Of a DNA stretch of 64,000 bases, positions 43,299-53,149 are shown piece by piece. A program made the translations under genes and the position numbers. The notes under the pieces are model-generated. The model saw only the letters and a list, made by a program, of their open reading frames with translations. It ran no database searches and was not told where the DNA came from. Position 1 is the stretch's first letter. Every line of letters starts with the position of its first letter. Source of the stretch: Rhodobiaceae bacterium (GTDB taxonomy: Bacteria > Pseudomonadota > Alphaproteobacteria > Rhizobiales > Tepidamorphaceae); contig JACKJR010000001.1 in NCBI GenBank assembly GCA_020637855.1, forward strand, positions 1,054,001 through 1,118,000, given 5' to 3'.

Positions 43299-44507
43299 GT
43301 GTCCGGTACCCCGCAACATGCCGCCGCATGCGCATCGCAGCCCTCGATTTCGCGCGGGCGGCTGGTCCCGGAGGCGCCAAGCCCGACACGCACGCCTTTT
43401 CAGCGCGACCGCGACCGGATCATTCATTCAGCCGCTTTCCGGCGGTTGCAATTCAAGACACAGGTATTCGTCTTCCATGAAGGCGATCACTACCGCACGC
43501 GTCTGACCCATACGATCGAGGTGGCGCAGGTTGCCCGCTCCATCGCGCGCGTGCTCGGTCTCGATCTTGACCTGTCTGAAGCCATTGCCCTTGCGCATGA
43601 TCTTGGCCATTCGCCCTTTGGTCATGCAGGCGAGCGCGCATTGGACGATGTGATGCGGGACTTTGGCGGCTTTGATCACAACGCGCAGTCGCTGCGCATC
43701 GTAACCCGCCTGGAGCGCCGGTATGCCGGGTTCGACGGGCTCAACCTGACATGGGAAACGCTTGAGGGTATCGTCAAGCACAACGGCCCCTTGCGGAACA
43801 GTGCGGGCAACCCGGAGGGGGAATATGAGGGCAGGGCCATCCCCGGAGCGATAATCGAATTCGACGGGCAATTCCCGTTGCAACTGGAGACCTTCGCGTC
43901 ACTGGAGGCGCAAACGGCAGCGGTCTCCGATGACATTGCCTACAATGCCCACGACGTTGACGACGGGTTGAGGGCAGGACTGTTCACCCTCGACGAGATT
44001 GCCGCAGAAGTCCCCCTGATTGCAGGCATCGTCGAATCCGTGGATGCCGAACATTCAGAACTCGATCATCACCGCCGCATTCACGAAACTTTCCGTCGCC
44101 TGATCACCCGAGCCATCGAGGATGTTCTGCATGAGGCGCAGGCGCGCATTGCGGGAAAAAATCCGGCCGATAGCGATGCCGTTCGCCATGCCGGCCTGCC
44201 GCTGGTTGATTTCAGCGTGGAATTTGCAGGCGAACTTGCCAGCCTGCGTGCATTCCTGTTCACACGCATGTACCGCCACCCCCGCGTTACCGAGACAATG
44301 GACAAGGCCGCAGGCGTTGTCCGCGAACTGTTTGCGCGCTTGTTCGAAGCCCCGGATCTCATGCCGCAAGAGTGGGGTGAAGACGTACTTTCGATGGATG
44401 AAATCCGCCGTGCACGCCGTATCGCGGACTATATCGCCGGCATGACGGATCGTTATGCGCTCGCCGAACACCGCAGACTGTTTGACCGCACGCCGGAATT
44501 GCGATAG
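43299..44507 (+). CDS. dgt: dGTPase-like deoxynucleoside triphosphate triphosphohydrolase
   Basis: A 402-residue HD-domain enzyme that splits dGTP or other dNTPs to nucleoside and triphosphate. HD residues are in RLTHTIEVAQ (His) and ALAHDLGHSPFGHAGE (His-Asp), with RRLQFKTQVF and the later SDDIAYNAHDVDDGL (Asp). It follows the shorter alphaproteobacterial type-2 group. The start is uncertain; the GTG at 43299 gives VSGTPQHAAACASQP, comparable to family N-termini. It lies 39 bases before argS and is probably in one transcript with it. Confidence 0.88.
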   Translation: MSGTPQHAAACASQPSISRGRLVPEAPSPTRTPFQRDRDRIIHSAAFRRLQFKTQVFVFHEGDHYRTRLTHTIEVAQVARSIARVLGLDLDLSEAIALAHDLGHSPFGHAGERALDDVMRDFGGFDHNAQSLRIVTRLERRYAGFDGLNLTWETLEGIVKHNGPLRNSAGNPEGEYEGRAIPGAIIEFDGQFPLQLETFASLEAQTAAVSDDIAYNAHDVDDGLRAGLFTLDEIAAEVPLIAGIVESVDAEHSELDHHRRIHETFRRLITRAIEDVLHEAQARIAGKNPADSDAVRHAGLPLVDFSVEFAGELASLRAFLFTRMYRHPRVTETMDKAAGVVRELFARLFEAPDLMPQEWGEDVLSMDEIRRARRIADYIAGMTDRYALAEHRRLFDRTPELR

Positions 44508-44546
44508 GCGGGCGACCGCCTAAACCGGCAGGATCGGGACATTTTC

Positions 44547-46304
44547 ATGGACGTATTCAAGGATTTCGCGGCACGCGTGACCGCCGCGGTGGAAACACTG
44601 GCCGCAGAACGCGGCGTCGCATTGCCGGATGGGCTTCGTATTACCGTCGAGCCGCCGCGCGATGCGAGCCACGGCGATCTGGCCACCAACGCCGCGATGC
44701 TGCTGTCCAAGGTCTTTGCGTCCAGGCCGCGCGATCTGGCCGAAGAGATTGCGGCAAGGCTTTCCGGCGGCGGCGTGGCATCGATCGATATCGCGGGGCC
44801 GGGTTTCATCAATCTCAGACTTTCACCGGCTTACTGGCTGCGCGTTCTGTCTGCCATCGTCGATGCGGGCGATTCGTACGGGAAATCGACGCTCGGCGGC
44901 ATGGAACGCGTCAATGTCGAATATGTTTCGGCCAATCCGACCGGCCCGATGCATGTCGGGCACTGCCGTGGCGCCGTGGTCGGTGATGCACTGGCGAGCC
45001 TGCTGGAATTCGCAGGCTTCGAAGTCACGCGCGAGTACTACATCAATGATGCCGGCTCCCAGGTCGATGTTCTGGCCCGTTCGGCGTACATGCGCTACCG
45101 CGAAGCCTGCGGCGAGGATATCGGCGAGATTCCCGAAGGACTTTACCCCGGCGATTACCTGAAGCCGGTGGGCGTCACGCTGAAAGAGAAGTTTGGCGAG
45201 AGCCTGCTTGGAACGCCGGAAATCGAATGGCTGGAAACGGTTCGCCAGACCACCATCCACGCGATGATGGACATGATCCGCGAAGACCTTGCCGAACTCG
45301 GCATCGTCCACGACGTGTTCTTTTCCGAGCAGACGCTCACCAGAGGAAGCGAAGGCGATCTGGTGGCCGAGACCATCGCGGACCTGCGTACCCGCGATCT
45401 GATCTACGAAGGCCGCCTGCCGCCGCCCAAGGGGCAACTGCCGGAAGATTGGGAAGATCGTGAGCAGACCCTGTTCCGTTCAACCGGATTTGGCGATGAT
45501 ATTGACCGTCCGCTGATGAAATCGGATGGAAGTTATACCTATTTCGCCAATGACATAGCCTATCATCGCAACAAATATCTGCGCGGTTTTAAGCGCCAGA
45601 TCGATGTCTGGGGCGCCGATCATGGCGGCTACGTCAAGCGCATGACATCCGCGGTCAAGGCGATCAGCAATGGCGAGGCTTCGCTCGAGGTACGGCTGTG
45701 CCAGCTCGTAAAGCTGTTCCGCGCCGGCGAGCCCGTGCGCATGTCGAAACGGGCAGGGGATTTCATCACCCTGCGCGATGTGACGGATGAGGTTGGCCGC
45801 GACGTCGTGCGCTTCATGATGCTGATGCGCAAGTCCGACGCACCGCTCGATTTCGATTTCGCCAAGGTCGTGGAACAGTCGAAGGACAACCCGGTGTTTT
45901 ACGTCCAGTACGCGCATGCGCGGGCGAAATCGATTTTCCGCAACGCGGCCGAGGTATTCCCGTCGGTCTCGTTTCCGCTGCGTCCGCTACCTGCTGCGGA
46001 TCTGTCTGAAATCGAAAACGAGCATGATATTGCGCTTGTGCGCCGGTTGTCCGAATTCCCCAGGCTGATCGAAAGTGCCGCCGAAGCCGGCGAGCCGCAT
46101 CGCATCGCATTCTACCTTTATGACCTCGCCAGCAGCTTCCACGGGCTGTGGACATTGGGCAAAGACCTGCCACAATTACGTTTTATTCATGAAAATAACG
46201 AACAACTAACAGCAGTTAGATTGCATCTCGTGGCTGCGGTGGCCAATGTTGTCGCAGCGGGATTGTCCGTTCTGGGGGTTAGACCGGCAGAAGAGATGCG
46301 GTGA
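44547..46304 (+). CDS. argS: Arginyl-tRNA synthetase
   Basis: A 585-residue class I synthetase. The N-terminal additional domain (1-115) is followed by the HIGH-like motif in NPTGPMHVGHCRGA near residue 135, the editing-free Rossmann core, and VRMSKRAGDFITL near 395, with Ser-Lys-Arg in place of the KMSKS motif. The C-terminal anticodon domain with DALRFYALLR-like helical features ends in PAEEMR. The ATG at 44547 follows GGATCGGGAC. It is followed by the SPOR-protein gene after 154 bases. Confidence 0.94.
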   Translation: MDVFKDFAARVTAAVETLAAERGVALPDGLRITVEPPRDASHGDLATNAAMLLSKVFASRPRDLAEEIAARLSGGGVASIDIAGPGFINLRLSPAYWLRVLSAIVDAGDSYGKSTLGGMERVNVEYVSANPTGPMHVGHCRGAVVGDALASLLEFAGFEVTREYYINDAGSQVDVLARSAYMRYREACGEDIGEIPEGLYPGDYLKPVGVTLKEKFGESLLGTPEIEWLETVRQTTIHAMMDMIREDLAELGIVHDVFFSEQTLTRGSEGDLVAETIADLRTRDLIYEGRLPPPKGQLPEDWEDREQTLFRSTGFGDDIDRPLMKSDGSYTYFANDIAYHRNKYLRGFKRQIDVWGADHGGYVKRMTSAVKAISNGEASLEVRLCQLVKLFRAGEPVRMSKRAGDFITLRDVTDEVGRDVVRFMMLMRKSDAPLDFDFAKVVEQSKDNPVFYVQYAHARAKSIFRNAAEVFPSVSFPLRPLPAADLSEIENEHDIALVRRLSEFPRLIESAAEAGEPHRIAFYLYDLASSFHGLWTLGKDLPQLRFIHENNEQLTAVRLHLVAAVANVVAAGLSVLGVRPAEEMR

Positions 46305-46458
46305 TTGACCTCGGCCGGGACAGGGCTGGGCGAAAGACGGGCGGAAAGATCGCCGCTTGTTTGATCGCTCCGGAACTGACGATCCGGTGAACCGGGTTTC
46401 AGTGGGCTCTTAAGGGAGCCTGTTTGGACGCCCGGTTGCGCGTAAGAGGACTGGGCGC

Positions 46459-48363
46459 ATGACGCATGATCGATCCACCGGTGGTGACGATACACTTTTT
46501 GCCGATCTGGAACGCGAGCTTGGCGGACAGGATAGTTCCGCAAGCAGCACGTCCGGAAACGATCCCCTTGCAGAGCTCGCAAGACTGATCGAGGAAAGCC
46601 GTGGCGGCGCGGCCCCGGCTGCGCGGCCGGCTCAGCCGCAGCCAGCTGCTGCAGCTCCCCGCCCGCCGGAACCTCAGCCGCGGCAAGCCCCGGCACCTAA
46701 GTCCTACGGCGACGATATTGCCTCGGAACTTGAGGAATCTCTGCGCGGTATGGATTTCTCCACCGATGCTGATCCGTTCGCCCAGCCGGGCGACATGTCG
46801 AGCGACATGACCGCTCAGCCCGTGCCTCAGAAACCTGCTCCGCGGGAATCCCTTCCTGCTCCCGATCCTGTTCAGGCGTCGATGCCGTCAGGCGGCAATG
46901 CCGATGATCCGTTTGCCAGCCTTGAAAGCGCGCTTAGCCGCGTGGTTGCAGATAACAAGCATGAAGCGCCGCCATCAACCAGCCAGCCGGCCTATGGAAC
47001 AGCTATGGCAGGCGGTCACAATCCATACGCGGTACACACCGGCGGACACCATGGCTATGAGGCCGTGCCCGAGCCGGGCATCCAGTATGACGATGACGCT
47101 CCCGAGTTCACCGATCCGGATGAAGGCGCATCGCCATATGACGAAACCGGATATGAGTACGATGAAAGCCCACGTTCGCGGCGTGGCGTCTATGTTGTCG
47201 GCGCGTTGATAGGGCTTGTGGTTGTCGGTGGCGCTGCCGCCTATGGCTTCAAGTCTTTCATGAATGGTGGCGACGACGTTCCGCTTGTTCAGGCATCCAA
47301 CGAACCTGTCAAAACCATGCCGGAACAGACCACCCGGCCCGAACAGCAGGGCAAGCTCGTTTACGACCGCATCGGCGGGTCGAGCGACGATACGGCAAGC
47401 AGCCAGATCGTTCCGCGCGAGGAGCAGGTGGCGATTGGCGCTGATGGGCGTTCTGTTCGCGTTATTTCCGGCGAAGGAGCACCGCCTGCTCCGCCAACGG
47501 GCGCGGAAGACGATTCCAAGCGCGTAAGGACACTGACCGTTCGTCCGGATGGCCAGATCGAGACGCCTCCGCCGCCGCCGGCACCCAAACCTGTAGTCGC
47601 CGTCGAACAGCCCAGGCCCGCACCCGAGGCGGCTCCGGCAATTCAGTCGGAAGTGCCTGTGCCAAGGACGGCGCCTTCGCGTGTTGCAACCAACACCGGA
47701 AACACGCAGCAGCCGGTTTCCCAGCTTGATGTGCTCCGCCAGAATGCCCAGCGGGAGGCTCAAAGCCAGGGTGTGCCGCTGCCGCTGACGCGCCCGGCTC
47801 CGACGGCTTCCAGCGATGGCCAGACGCAGATTCCCGTGGCCGTGGCGCCGGCTCAAATTCCGCCTGCGCCGCCAGCTGTCGTCCCTCAGCGGCAACCGGC
47901 TAGCGTTTCCATATCTGGCCGCGGAGCTGATGATCCCTCTGCAATCATAATCTCGACGCCTTCGCGCCAGCAGCGCGCGCCTGCACCGGCACCGGTTGTA
48001 CAGCCGCGTACCAGCATTCCGGTTGCCGTAGCGCCTTCGCAGCCTTCAACGCAGCAAACCCGGGTTGCGGCAGCACCACGTCAAGCGCCCCCCGCCAGGC
48101 AGGCCGCCGCCCCGATTGCGTCAGGCTACGTTGTCCAGGTGGCTTCAAGCCGCAGTGAAGCCGATGCGCAATCGGCCCTGAGCCGGGTACAGGGACGAGC
48201 TGGCGGAGCGCTCAGCGGTTATCAGGGACAGGTTCAACGTGCCGATCTGGGCACGCGCGGTGTCTTCTTCCGGGCGGCCTTCGGTCCGATGCAGAGCTCG
48301 TCTGAAGCCAATTCGGTGTGTAACAAGCTGAAGTCGAGCGGTATCGACTGTTTCGTGCGCTGA
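46459..48363 (+). CDS. SPOR-domain inner membrane protein
   Basis: A 634-residue protein. The N-terminal about 240 residues are cytoplasmic, acidic and rich in Pro, Gln and Ala; one membrane helix lies at about 243-263 (VYVVGALIGLVVVGGAAAYGF); a long Pro/Ala/Gln-rich periplasmic linker leads to a SPOR domain from about 555 to the end (YVVQVASSRSEADAQSALSRVQ), which binds denuded glycan strands at division sites. The ATG at 46459 is preceded by AAGAGGAC. The gene begins the conserved series SPOR-nagZ-scpA-scpB. Confidence 0.88.
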   Translation: MTHDRSTGGDDTLFADLERELGGQDSSASSTSGNDPLAELARLIEESRGGAAPAARPAQPQPAAAAPRPPEPQPRQAPAPKSYGDDIASELEESLRGMDFSTDADPFAQPGDMSSDMTAQPVPQKPAPRESLPAPDPVQASMPSGGNADDPFASLESALSRVVADNKHEAPPSTSQPAYGTAMAGGHNPYAVHTGGHHGYEAVPEPGIQYDDDAPEFTDPDEGASPYDETGYEYDESPRSRRGVYVVGALIGLVVVGGAAAYGFKSFMNGGDDVPLVQASNEPVKTMPEQTTRPEQQGKLVYDRIGGSSDDTASSQIVPREEQVAIGADGRSVRVISGEGAPPAPPTGAEDDSKRVRTLTVRPDGQIETPPPPPAPKPVVAVEQPRPAPEAAPAIQSEVPVPRTAPSRVATNTGNTQQPVSQLDVLRQNAQREAQSQGVPLPLTRPAPTASSDGQTQIPVAVAPAQIPPAPPAVVPQRQPASVSISGRGADDPSAIIISTPSRQQRAPAPAPVVQPRTSIPVAVAPSQPSTQQTRVAAAPRQAPPARQAAAPIASGYVVQVASSRSEADAQSALSRVQGRAGGALSGYQGQVQRADLGTRGVFFRAAFGPMQSSSEANSVCNKLKSSGIDCFVR

Positions 48364-48457
48364 GGATGGGCCGGCGTGCCGGCTCTTTGAAATCGGATGC
48401 CTGTGTAAAGGCGGTGGCGTTGCTTGACGCTGCCGCTTTTCTGTCTCTAATCAGCTG

Positions 48458-49477
48458 GTGGCCATTTTCTCCTATATCAGCGGCATCGCCGGGACGGTTC
48501 TGAATCCGGCGGAACGGGCGCTATTCTCGGAACGCCCGCCATGGGGCGCCATCCTTTTCGCGCGCAACATCGAAACACCCGATCAGGTCAGGAACCTCGT
48601 TGGCGAGTTCCGCGAGCTGCTCGGCCGGGATGATGCGCCTGTTCTGATCGATCAGGAAGGAGGGCGGGTTCAGCGTCTGCGCCCGCCGCACTGGCCGGCC
48701 TATCCTCCCGCAAGCGTCTTCGCCGACATCTATGCAGATGATCCCGATGCCGCCCGGCGGGCGGCGTGGACCGGTGCGCGCCTGATTGGCGAGGATCTTC
48801 ATGAACTGGGCATCAATGTCGATTGCCTGCCTGTCGCCGACATCAGCTTTCCCGAAACCCACGAGGTAATCGGAGACCGTGCCTATGGCGATACGGCGGA
48901 ACAGGTCATCGAGCTTGCGGCTTCCGCATCAGAAGGCTTGATGCAGGCAGGCGTTCTGCCCGTGCTGAAACATATCCCCGGACATGGCCGGGCAACGGTC
49001 GACAGTCACATGGAATTGCCGCTCGTGAAGACGTCGCGCACGGAGCTGGAGCTGACGGATTTCGCTGCCTTTGCAGGACTTCACCATCTGCCCATGGCAA
49101 TGACCGCGCACGTCATCTACACGAGCATCGATCCGGACAACCCCGCAACGACTTCCCGTATTGTCATCGACGAGGTGATCCGGGGGGATATTGGTTTCGA
49201 CGGCCTGCTTATGAGCGATGACCTGTCGATGAAAGCGTTGTCCGGGCGGTTTGGAGAACGCACGGCGGCGGCGCTGGATGCGGGCTGTGATATCGCGCTC
49301 CATTGCAACGGCGACATGGAGGAAATGCGCGCAGTAGCCGCTGGCGCGCGCGTGCTTTCAGGCGACGCTGCCGAGCGTGCCGACAGGGCGCTGGACCGTG
49401 CCGGGCGAATCGCTTGCGATACGGGCGCATTGCGCGAGGCGTTTGCCGCGCTGACCGGCTATGGAATGCCGTCATGA
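48458..49477 (+). CDS. nagZ: Beta-N-acetylhexosaminidase (peptidoglycan recycling)
   Basis: A 339-residue family 3 glycosidase that removes GlcNAc from anhydromuropeptides in the cytoplasm. The signature KHIPGHG near residue 171 carries the catalytic His; the nucleophile Asp is in LLMSDDLSM near residue 252. IDQEGGRVQR near 66 is also conserved. The start is a GTG at 48458 (VAIFSYISG); ribosome site weak. It overlaps scpA by 4 bases (ATGA), pointing to coupled translation. Confidence 0.9.
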   Translation: MAIFSYISGIAGTVLNPAERALFSERPPWGAILFARNIETPDQVRNLVGEFRELLGRDDAPVLIDQEGGRVQRLRPPHWPAYPPASVFADIYADDPDAARRAAWTGARLIGEDLHELGINVDCLPVADISFPETHEVIGDRAYGDTAEQVIELAASASEGLMQAGVLPVLKHIPGHGRATVDSHMELPLVKTSRTELELTDFAAFAGLHHLPMAMTAHVIYTSIDPDNPATTSRIVIDEVIRGDIGFDGLLMSDDLSMKALSGRFGERTAAALDAGCDIALHCNGDMEEMRAVAAGARVLSGDAAERADRALDRAGRIACDTGALREAFAALTGYGMPS

Positions 49478-50265
49478 GCACAACGACTTTCGAGGAAGAC
49501 ACTCACGGCGTCCGCCCTGCCGGCCAGGAGCAGGCCGGCGAAGCCTTGATCGTCGATGTGGCCGGCTTCGAAGGGCCGCTTGATCTGTTGCTGGCCTTGG
49601 CGCGCGCGCAGAAGGTCGATCTGGCGCGCGTGTCCATTCTGGCGCTCGCAGAGCAATATCTGGGCTTCATCCAGACGGCACGCCAGCTGCGGCTGGAACT
49701 GGCTGCCGATTACCTGGTGATGGCGGCCTGGCTCGCATATCTGAAATCCAGGCTCCTGCTGCCTGAACCTGAGGATGACGAGCCGACCGGCGAAGAATTG
49801 GCGGAAGTGCTTGCATTCCGGCTTCGCAGGCTTGAATCCATGCGCGAAGCGGCCGCAAAGCTGATGAATCGCAACCGGTTGGGGCGTGACGTCTTCGCGC
49901 GCGGCCAACCTGAAGGGGTTACGGCAATCCGGCGCAGTTCATGGGATGCCGACCTGATCGATCTTCTGAAAGCCTATGCCGACCGGCGTCAGAAGAGCGT
50001 CCCGCGCACCTATGTCATGCGTTCGCGCGATGTGTGGCCTCTGGCGGATGCGCGCGAGGCGCTGACCCGTCTTCTGGGGCCGCTTGCGGACTGGACGCCG
50101 ATCGATCGCATTCTTGCGTCCTATCTCGACGAGACGCCCGCGCGTGGATCGATCATGGCGAGCGGTTTTGCGGCAAGTCTGGAATTGGTGCGCGAAGGCA
50201 TGGCCGAGTTACGACAGGACCGACATTTCGCCCCATTGATGGTAAGATCGGCGCGGGGAGAGTGA
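49474..50265 (+). CDS. scpA: Segregation and condensation protein A
   Basis: A 263-residue kleisin that links the two SMC heads in the bacterial condensin. The family motifs FEGPLDLLLALARAQKVDLARV (N-terminal, from residue 31) and SILALAEQYLGFI, then LAADYLVMAAWLAYLKSRLLLP, are intact; the central region is acidic and the C-terminal winged-helix region includes AELRQDRHFAPLMV. Start ATG at 49474 overlaps the nagZ stop. It is followed by scpB after 29 bases. Confidence 0.92.
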   Translation: MSTTTFEEDTHGVRPAGQEQAGEALIVDVAGFEGPLDLLLALARAQKVDLARVSILALAEQYLGFIQTARQLRLELAADYLVMAAWLAYLKSRLLLPEPEDDEPTGEELAEVLAFRLRRLESMREAAAKLMNRNRLGRDVFARGQPEGVTAIRRSSWDADLIDLLKAYADRRQKSVPRTYVMRSRDVWPLADAREALTRLLGPLADWTPIDRILASYLDETPARGSIMASGFAASLELVREGMAELRQDRHFAPLMVRSARGE

Positions 50266-50294
50266 GCCGGTCGGGCTTACGGAGTTTGGGGGCG

Positions 50295-51029
50295 ATGGCG
50301 GACAAAACAACACAGAGAACGCAGGAAATGGGCGACAACGGCGCGTTCAGTCCCAACGTTACGGTCCTTGCCACCCGTGCGGCGCAATTGCGCATGGTCG
50401 AGGCGCTCTTGTTTGCTGCCACCGAACCCCTTGATGTTGCCTCGATTGCCGCGCGGATGCCGGACGGCTGCGATGTGCCGGCGCTGCTGAGCGAATTGCA
50501 GAACGAGTACGCCAAACGCGGCGTAAACCTTGCCAGGGTCGGTGACGGCTGGCGCTTCCGTACAGCCGATGATCTGTCGTTTCTGCTGCGCCAGGAACAG
50601 GTGGAGCAGAAGAAGCTGTCACGCGCGGCGCTGGAGACCCTGGCGATCGTCGCCTATCACCAGCCGGTAACACGTGCGGAAATCGAGGAAATACGCGGGG
50701 TATCCATCAGCCGCGGTGTTCTGGATGTGCTTCTTGAGACGGGCTGGATTCGCATGCGCGGCCGCCGCCGCACACCGGGGCGTCCGGTGACCTATGGCAC
50801 CACGCCTGGCTTCCTCGACCATTTCGGACTTGAAAACGTACGTGACCTGCCGGGGATGGACGAGCTGAAGGCCGCCGGATTGCTGCAGACCGAGATCCCG
50901 GAAAACCTCAAGGTTCCTTCACCCAGCGACGACGAAGCGCTGGCGCCCGACGAGGACCCGCTTGAGGAAGATGATGTCAACGAGGAGTTGGCGTCCATCT
51001 CCGATGAGGACGAGCCCTCCGCCAGCTAG
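50295..51029 (+). CDS. scpB: Segregation and condensation protein B
   Basis: A 244-residue dimeric winged-helix partner of ScpA in the SMC complex. Motifs: MVEALLFAATEPLDVASIA, FRTADDLSFLLR, LSRAALETLAIVAYHQPVTRAEIEEIRGV-type segment, and GRPVTYGTTPGFLDHFGL. The C-terminal about 45 residues are an acidic tail. The ATG at 50295 follows GGGGGCG. No SMC gene is near, as usual. Confidence 0.92.
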   Translation: MADKTTQRTQEMGDNGAFSPNVTVLATRAAQLRMVEALLFAATEPLDVASIAARMPDGCDVPALLSELQNEYAKRGVNLARVGDGWRFRTADDLSFLLRQEQVEQKKLSRAALETLAIVAYHQPVTRAEIEEIRGVSISRGVLDVLLETGWIRMRGRRRTPGRPVTYGTTPGFLDHFGLENVRDLPGMDELKAAGLLQTEIPENLKVPSPSDDEALAPDEDPLEEDDVNEELASISDEDEPSAS

Positions 51030-51141
51030 CTGGCCCGGATTTCCGGATTTTTCGACTCTGTTGGTCTATGTTTTTACGGCGAAACCGTTAGTTTGCGTGT
51101 TTCGCCGGTCTTGTGCCGGATTTAAGTTCGCCGGACAGGAT

Positions 51142-52290
51142 ATGACACAGCATCCCCCGTCACCACTCGAGAGCACCGCGCAGGGCAATGCCGTCGCCGG
51201 ACCGCGTGCCCGTGCCGGGGCGACGATTGCAGCGGAGGTGTCGTTTCGCGGCGTCCATCATGCCTACAACCGCACGCCGTCATTGCGCGGGATCGATCTT
51301 GAAATTGCGCCCGGTGAAGTGATCTGCCTGCTTGGCCCTTCTGGATGCGGCAAGTCGACGCTGCTGCGGCTGGCAGCCGGTCTGGAGAATCTCACGGCAG
51401 GCGAGATATTCATCAATCGCCGCCAGGTATCGAGCACGCACTCAACCATTCCGCCGGAAAAGCGTGGCGTCGGGCTGATGTTCCAGGACTATGCGCTGTT
51501 TCCGCACCTGAGCATTCTCGCCAACGTGATGTTCGGCCTGAAGGGGCTGCAGCGGGCCGATGCCGAACGCGAGGCGATGAACGCGCTGGCCCGTCTCGGG
51601 CTGGAGGCTTATGCGAACAACTATCCACACGCGCTGTCGGGGGGAGAGCAGCAGCGTGTGGCGCTCGCCCGAGCCATTGTTCCGCGTCCGAACGTCCTGT
51701 TGATGGACGAACCGTTTTCGGGGCTCGACAAGCGGTTGCGCGATTCCGTGCGAGACGAGACGCTGTCGGTCTTGCGCGAGACACGCGCCACTTCGGTGCT
51801 CGTCACGCATGATCCCGAGGAAGCCATGCGCATGGCGGACCGCATCGTATTGATGCGAAAAGGAAAAATCGTCCAGACGGGCAGTGCCCACGATCTCTAC
51901 AACAACCCGATCGACATAGAGTCGGCACGCTTTTTTTCCGAAGTGAACGAGATCGTCACCGTTATCGAGAACGGTGCCGCCGTAACGCCGTTCGGGCGAT
52001 ATGATGCGCCCGACATTCCCGATGGAACCCCGGCCATCGTGTGTATCCGCCAGCAGGGCATCGAGGTTCTGGCTGCCGATCCCGATGACCGGCGCAACAG
52101 GTATGCCACGATCGAAGGCCGCATTCTGTCGCGTCGTTTCCTGGGAGAGGTGGATGTCGTCGATCTGGTCGTGAACGGTCTGGATCAGCAATTGACGGCG
52201 CGGGTGCGCGGGCTTTCGGGGGAAAATCCCGGCAATGATGTCAGGGTTCGGGTGCGCCCGAGCGATGTCCTCGTTTTCCCCGCGCGCTGA
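51142..52290 (+). CDS. Orphan ferric-iron-type ABC transporter ATP-binding protein (FbpC-like)
   Basis: A 382-residue ATPase of the FbpC/AfuC/PotA class: Walker A GPSGCGKST, Q-loop FQDYALFPH, signature LSGGE, Walker B LLMDEPFSGLD, switch LVTHDPEEA and a C-terminal TOBE-like region. All motifs are intact. No permease or binding protein gene is adjacent; it lies between scpB and tatA. The ATG at 51142 follows ACAGGAT. Which membrane partner it serves is unknown. Confidence 0.83.
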   Translation: MTQHPPSPLESTAQGNAVAGPRARAGATIAAEVSFRGVHHAYNRTPSLRGIDLEIAPGEVICLLGPSGCGKSTLLRLAAGLENLTAGEIFINRRQVSSTHSTIPPEKRGVGLMFQDYALFPHLSILANVMFGLKGLQRADAEREAMNALARLGLEAYANNYPHALSGGEQQRVALARAIVPRPNVLLMDEPFSGLDKRLRDSVRDETLSVLRETRATSVLVTHDPEEAMRMADRIVLMRKGKIVQTGSAHDLYNNPIDIESARFFSEVNEIVTVIENGAAVTPFGRYDAPDIPDGTPAIVCIRQQGIEVLAADPDDRRNRYATIEGRILSRRFLGEVDVVDLVVNGLDQQLTARVRGLSGENPGNDVRVRVRPSDVLVFPAR

Positions 52291-52395
52291 CAGGCCGGCT
52301 CTTTAATCATGCATGAGCGGGTGTGTTGCGGCGTGGGATCATGCCCTATATCTTCCCCGGCAACGCAGTCTTCCGGGTATAAGGAGTAATCGGTC

Positions 52396-52626
52396 ATGGC
52401 ACCGAGTTGGTTCCAGATTCTGATCGTCATCGTTCTGCTCGTCCTGCTGTTCGGCAGAGGCAAGATTTCCGAGCTGATGGGCGATGTCGCCAAGGGCATC
52501 AAGAGCTTCAAGAAAGGTATGGCGGACGATGATGACGCCGCCGACGAAGCCGGCGATGCCAAGACCATCGACCACCAGCCTGCAGAATCGGTCAAGCCGT
52601 CAAAGGCCAAGACCAAGGCAAGCTGA
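52396..52626 (+). CDS. tatA: Twin-arginine translocase subunit TatA
   Basis: A 76-residue protein with one membrane helix (FQILIVIVLLVLLFGRGK) followed by the conserved FGRGK-like hinge and an amphipathic helix (ISELMGDVAKGIKSFKKGM). It forms the pore-like assembly for folded proteins. The acidic-basic C-terminus is short. The ATG follows AAGGAGTAA. First of tatA-tatB-tatC. Confidence 0.95.
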   Translation: MAPSWFQILIVIVLLVLLFGRGKISELMGDVAKGIKSFKKGMADDDDAADEAGDAKTIDHQPAESVKPSKAKTKAS

Positions 52627-52705
52627 GCGGCGCAAGCCCTCCAGCTTCGCCAAAATTGCGGTGCGCGGCAGGTTTTGAGTTGCCGCATCGCGTCAGGGCA
52701 GGCGC

Positions 52706-53149
52706 ATGTTCGACATCGGTTGGAGCGAAATGCTGGTTCTCGCCGTGGTCACGATCCTTGTGGTCGGACCGCGCGATCTGCCGCGCATGCTGCGCACCGT
52801 CGGCCAGTTCGTCGGCAAGGCCCGGCGCATGGCGGGCGAGTTCCAGCGTCAGTTCAATGACGCGCTCAAGGAAGCCGAACTGGATGATGTGAAAAAGAGC
52901 ATCGACAGCGCGCGCAATGCGATTCCGAAAAACCCGATCAAGGAGAGCCTTGAGAGCATGGCCAAGGCAGGCTCAGACGTAAAAGCTGCCGTTGAGAAGC
53001 CGGTCAAGCCGGCATCCGCTGATCCCGCGTCCAGCGAGGCGCAACCGGCCGAGCCCATCAAGTCCTCCGGCACCTCGAAATCCGGAGCCTCTGCGAAGAA
53101 GCAGAATGCCGATCCCGAACCGTCGGCAACTTCAGGCGGCAATGAATGA
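52706..53149 (+). CDS. tatB: Twin-arginine translocase subunit TatB
   Basis: A 147-residue protein with the TatB start FDIGWSEMLVLAVVTILVVGP (its Glu8 is conserved), then an amphipathic helix (RDLPRMLRTVGQFVGKARRM), a longer coiled region and a Pro/Ala/Ser-rich tail typical of alphaproteobacterial TatB. It binds TatC and substrate signal peptides. The ATGA overlap with tatC indicates coupled translation. Confidence 0.94.
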   Translation: MFDIGWSEMLVLAVVTILVVGPRDLPRMLRTVGQFVGKARRMAGEFQRQFNDALKEAELDDVKKSIDSARNAIPKNPIKESLESMAKAGSDVKAAVEKPVKPASADPASSEAQPAEPIKSSGTSKSGASAKKQNADPEPSATSGGNE

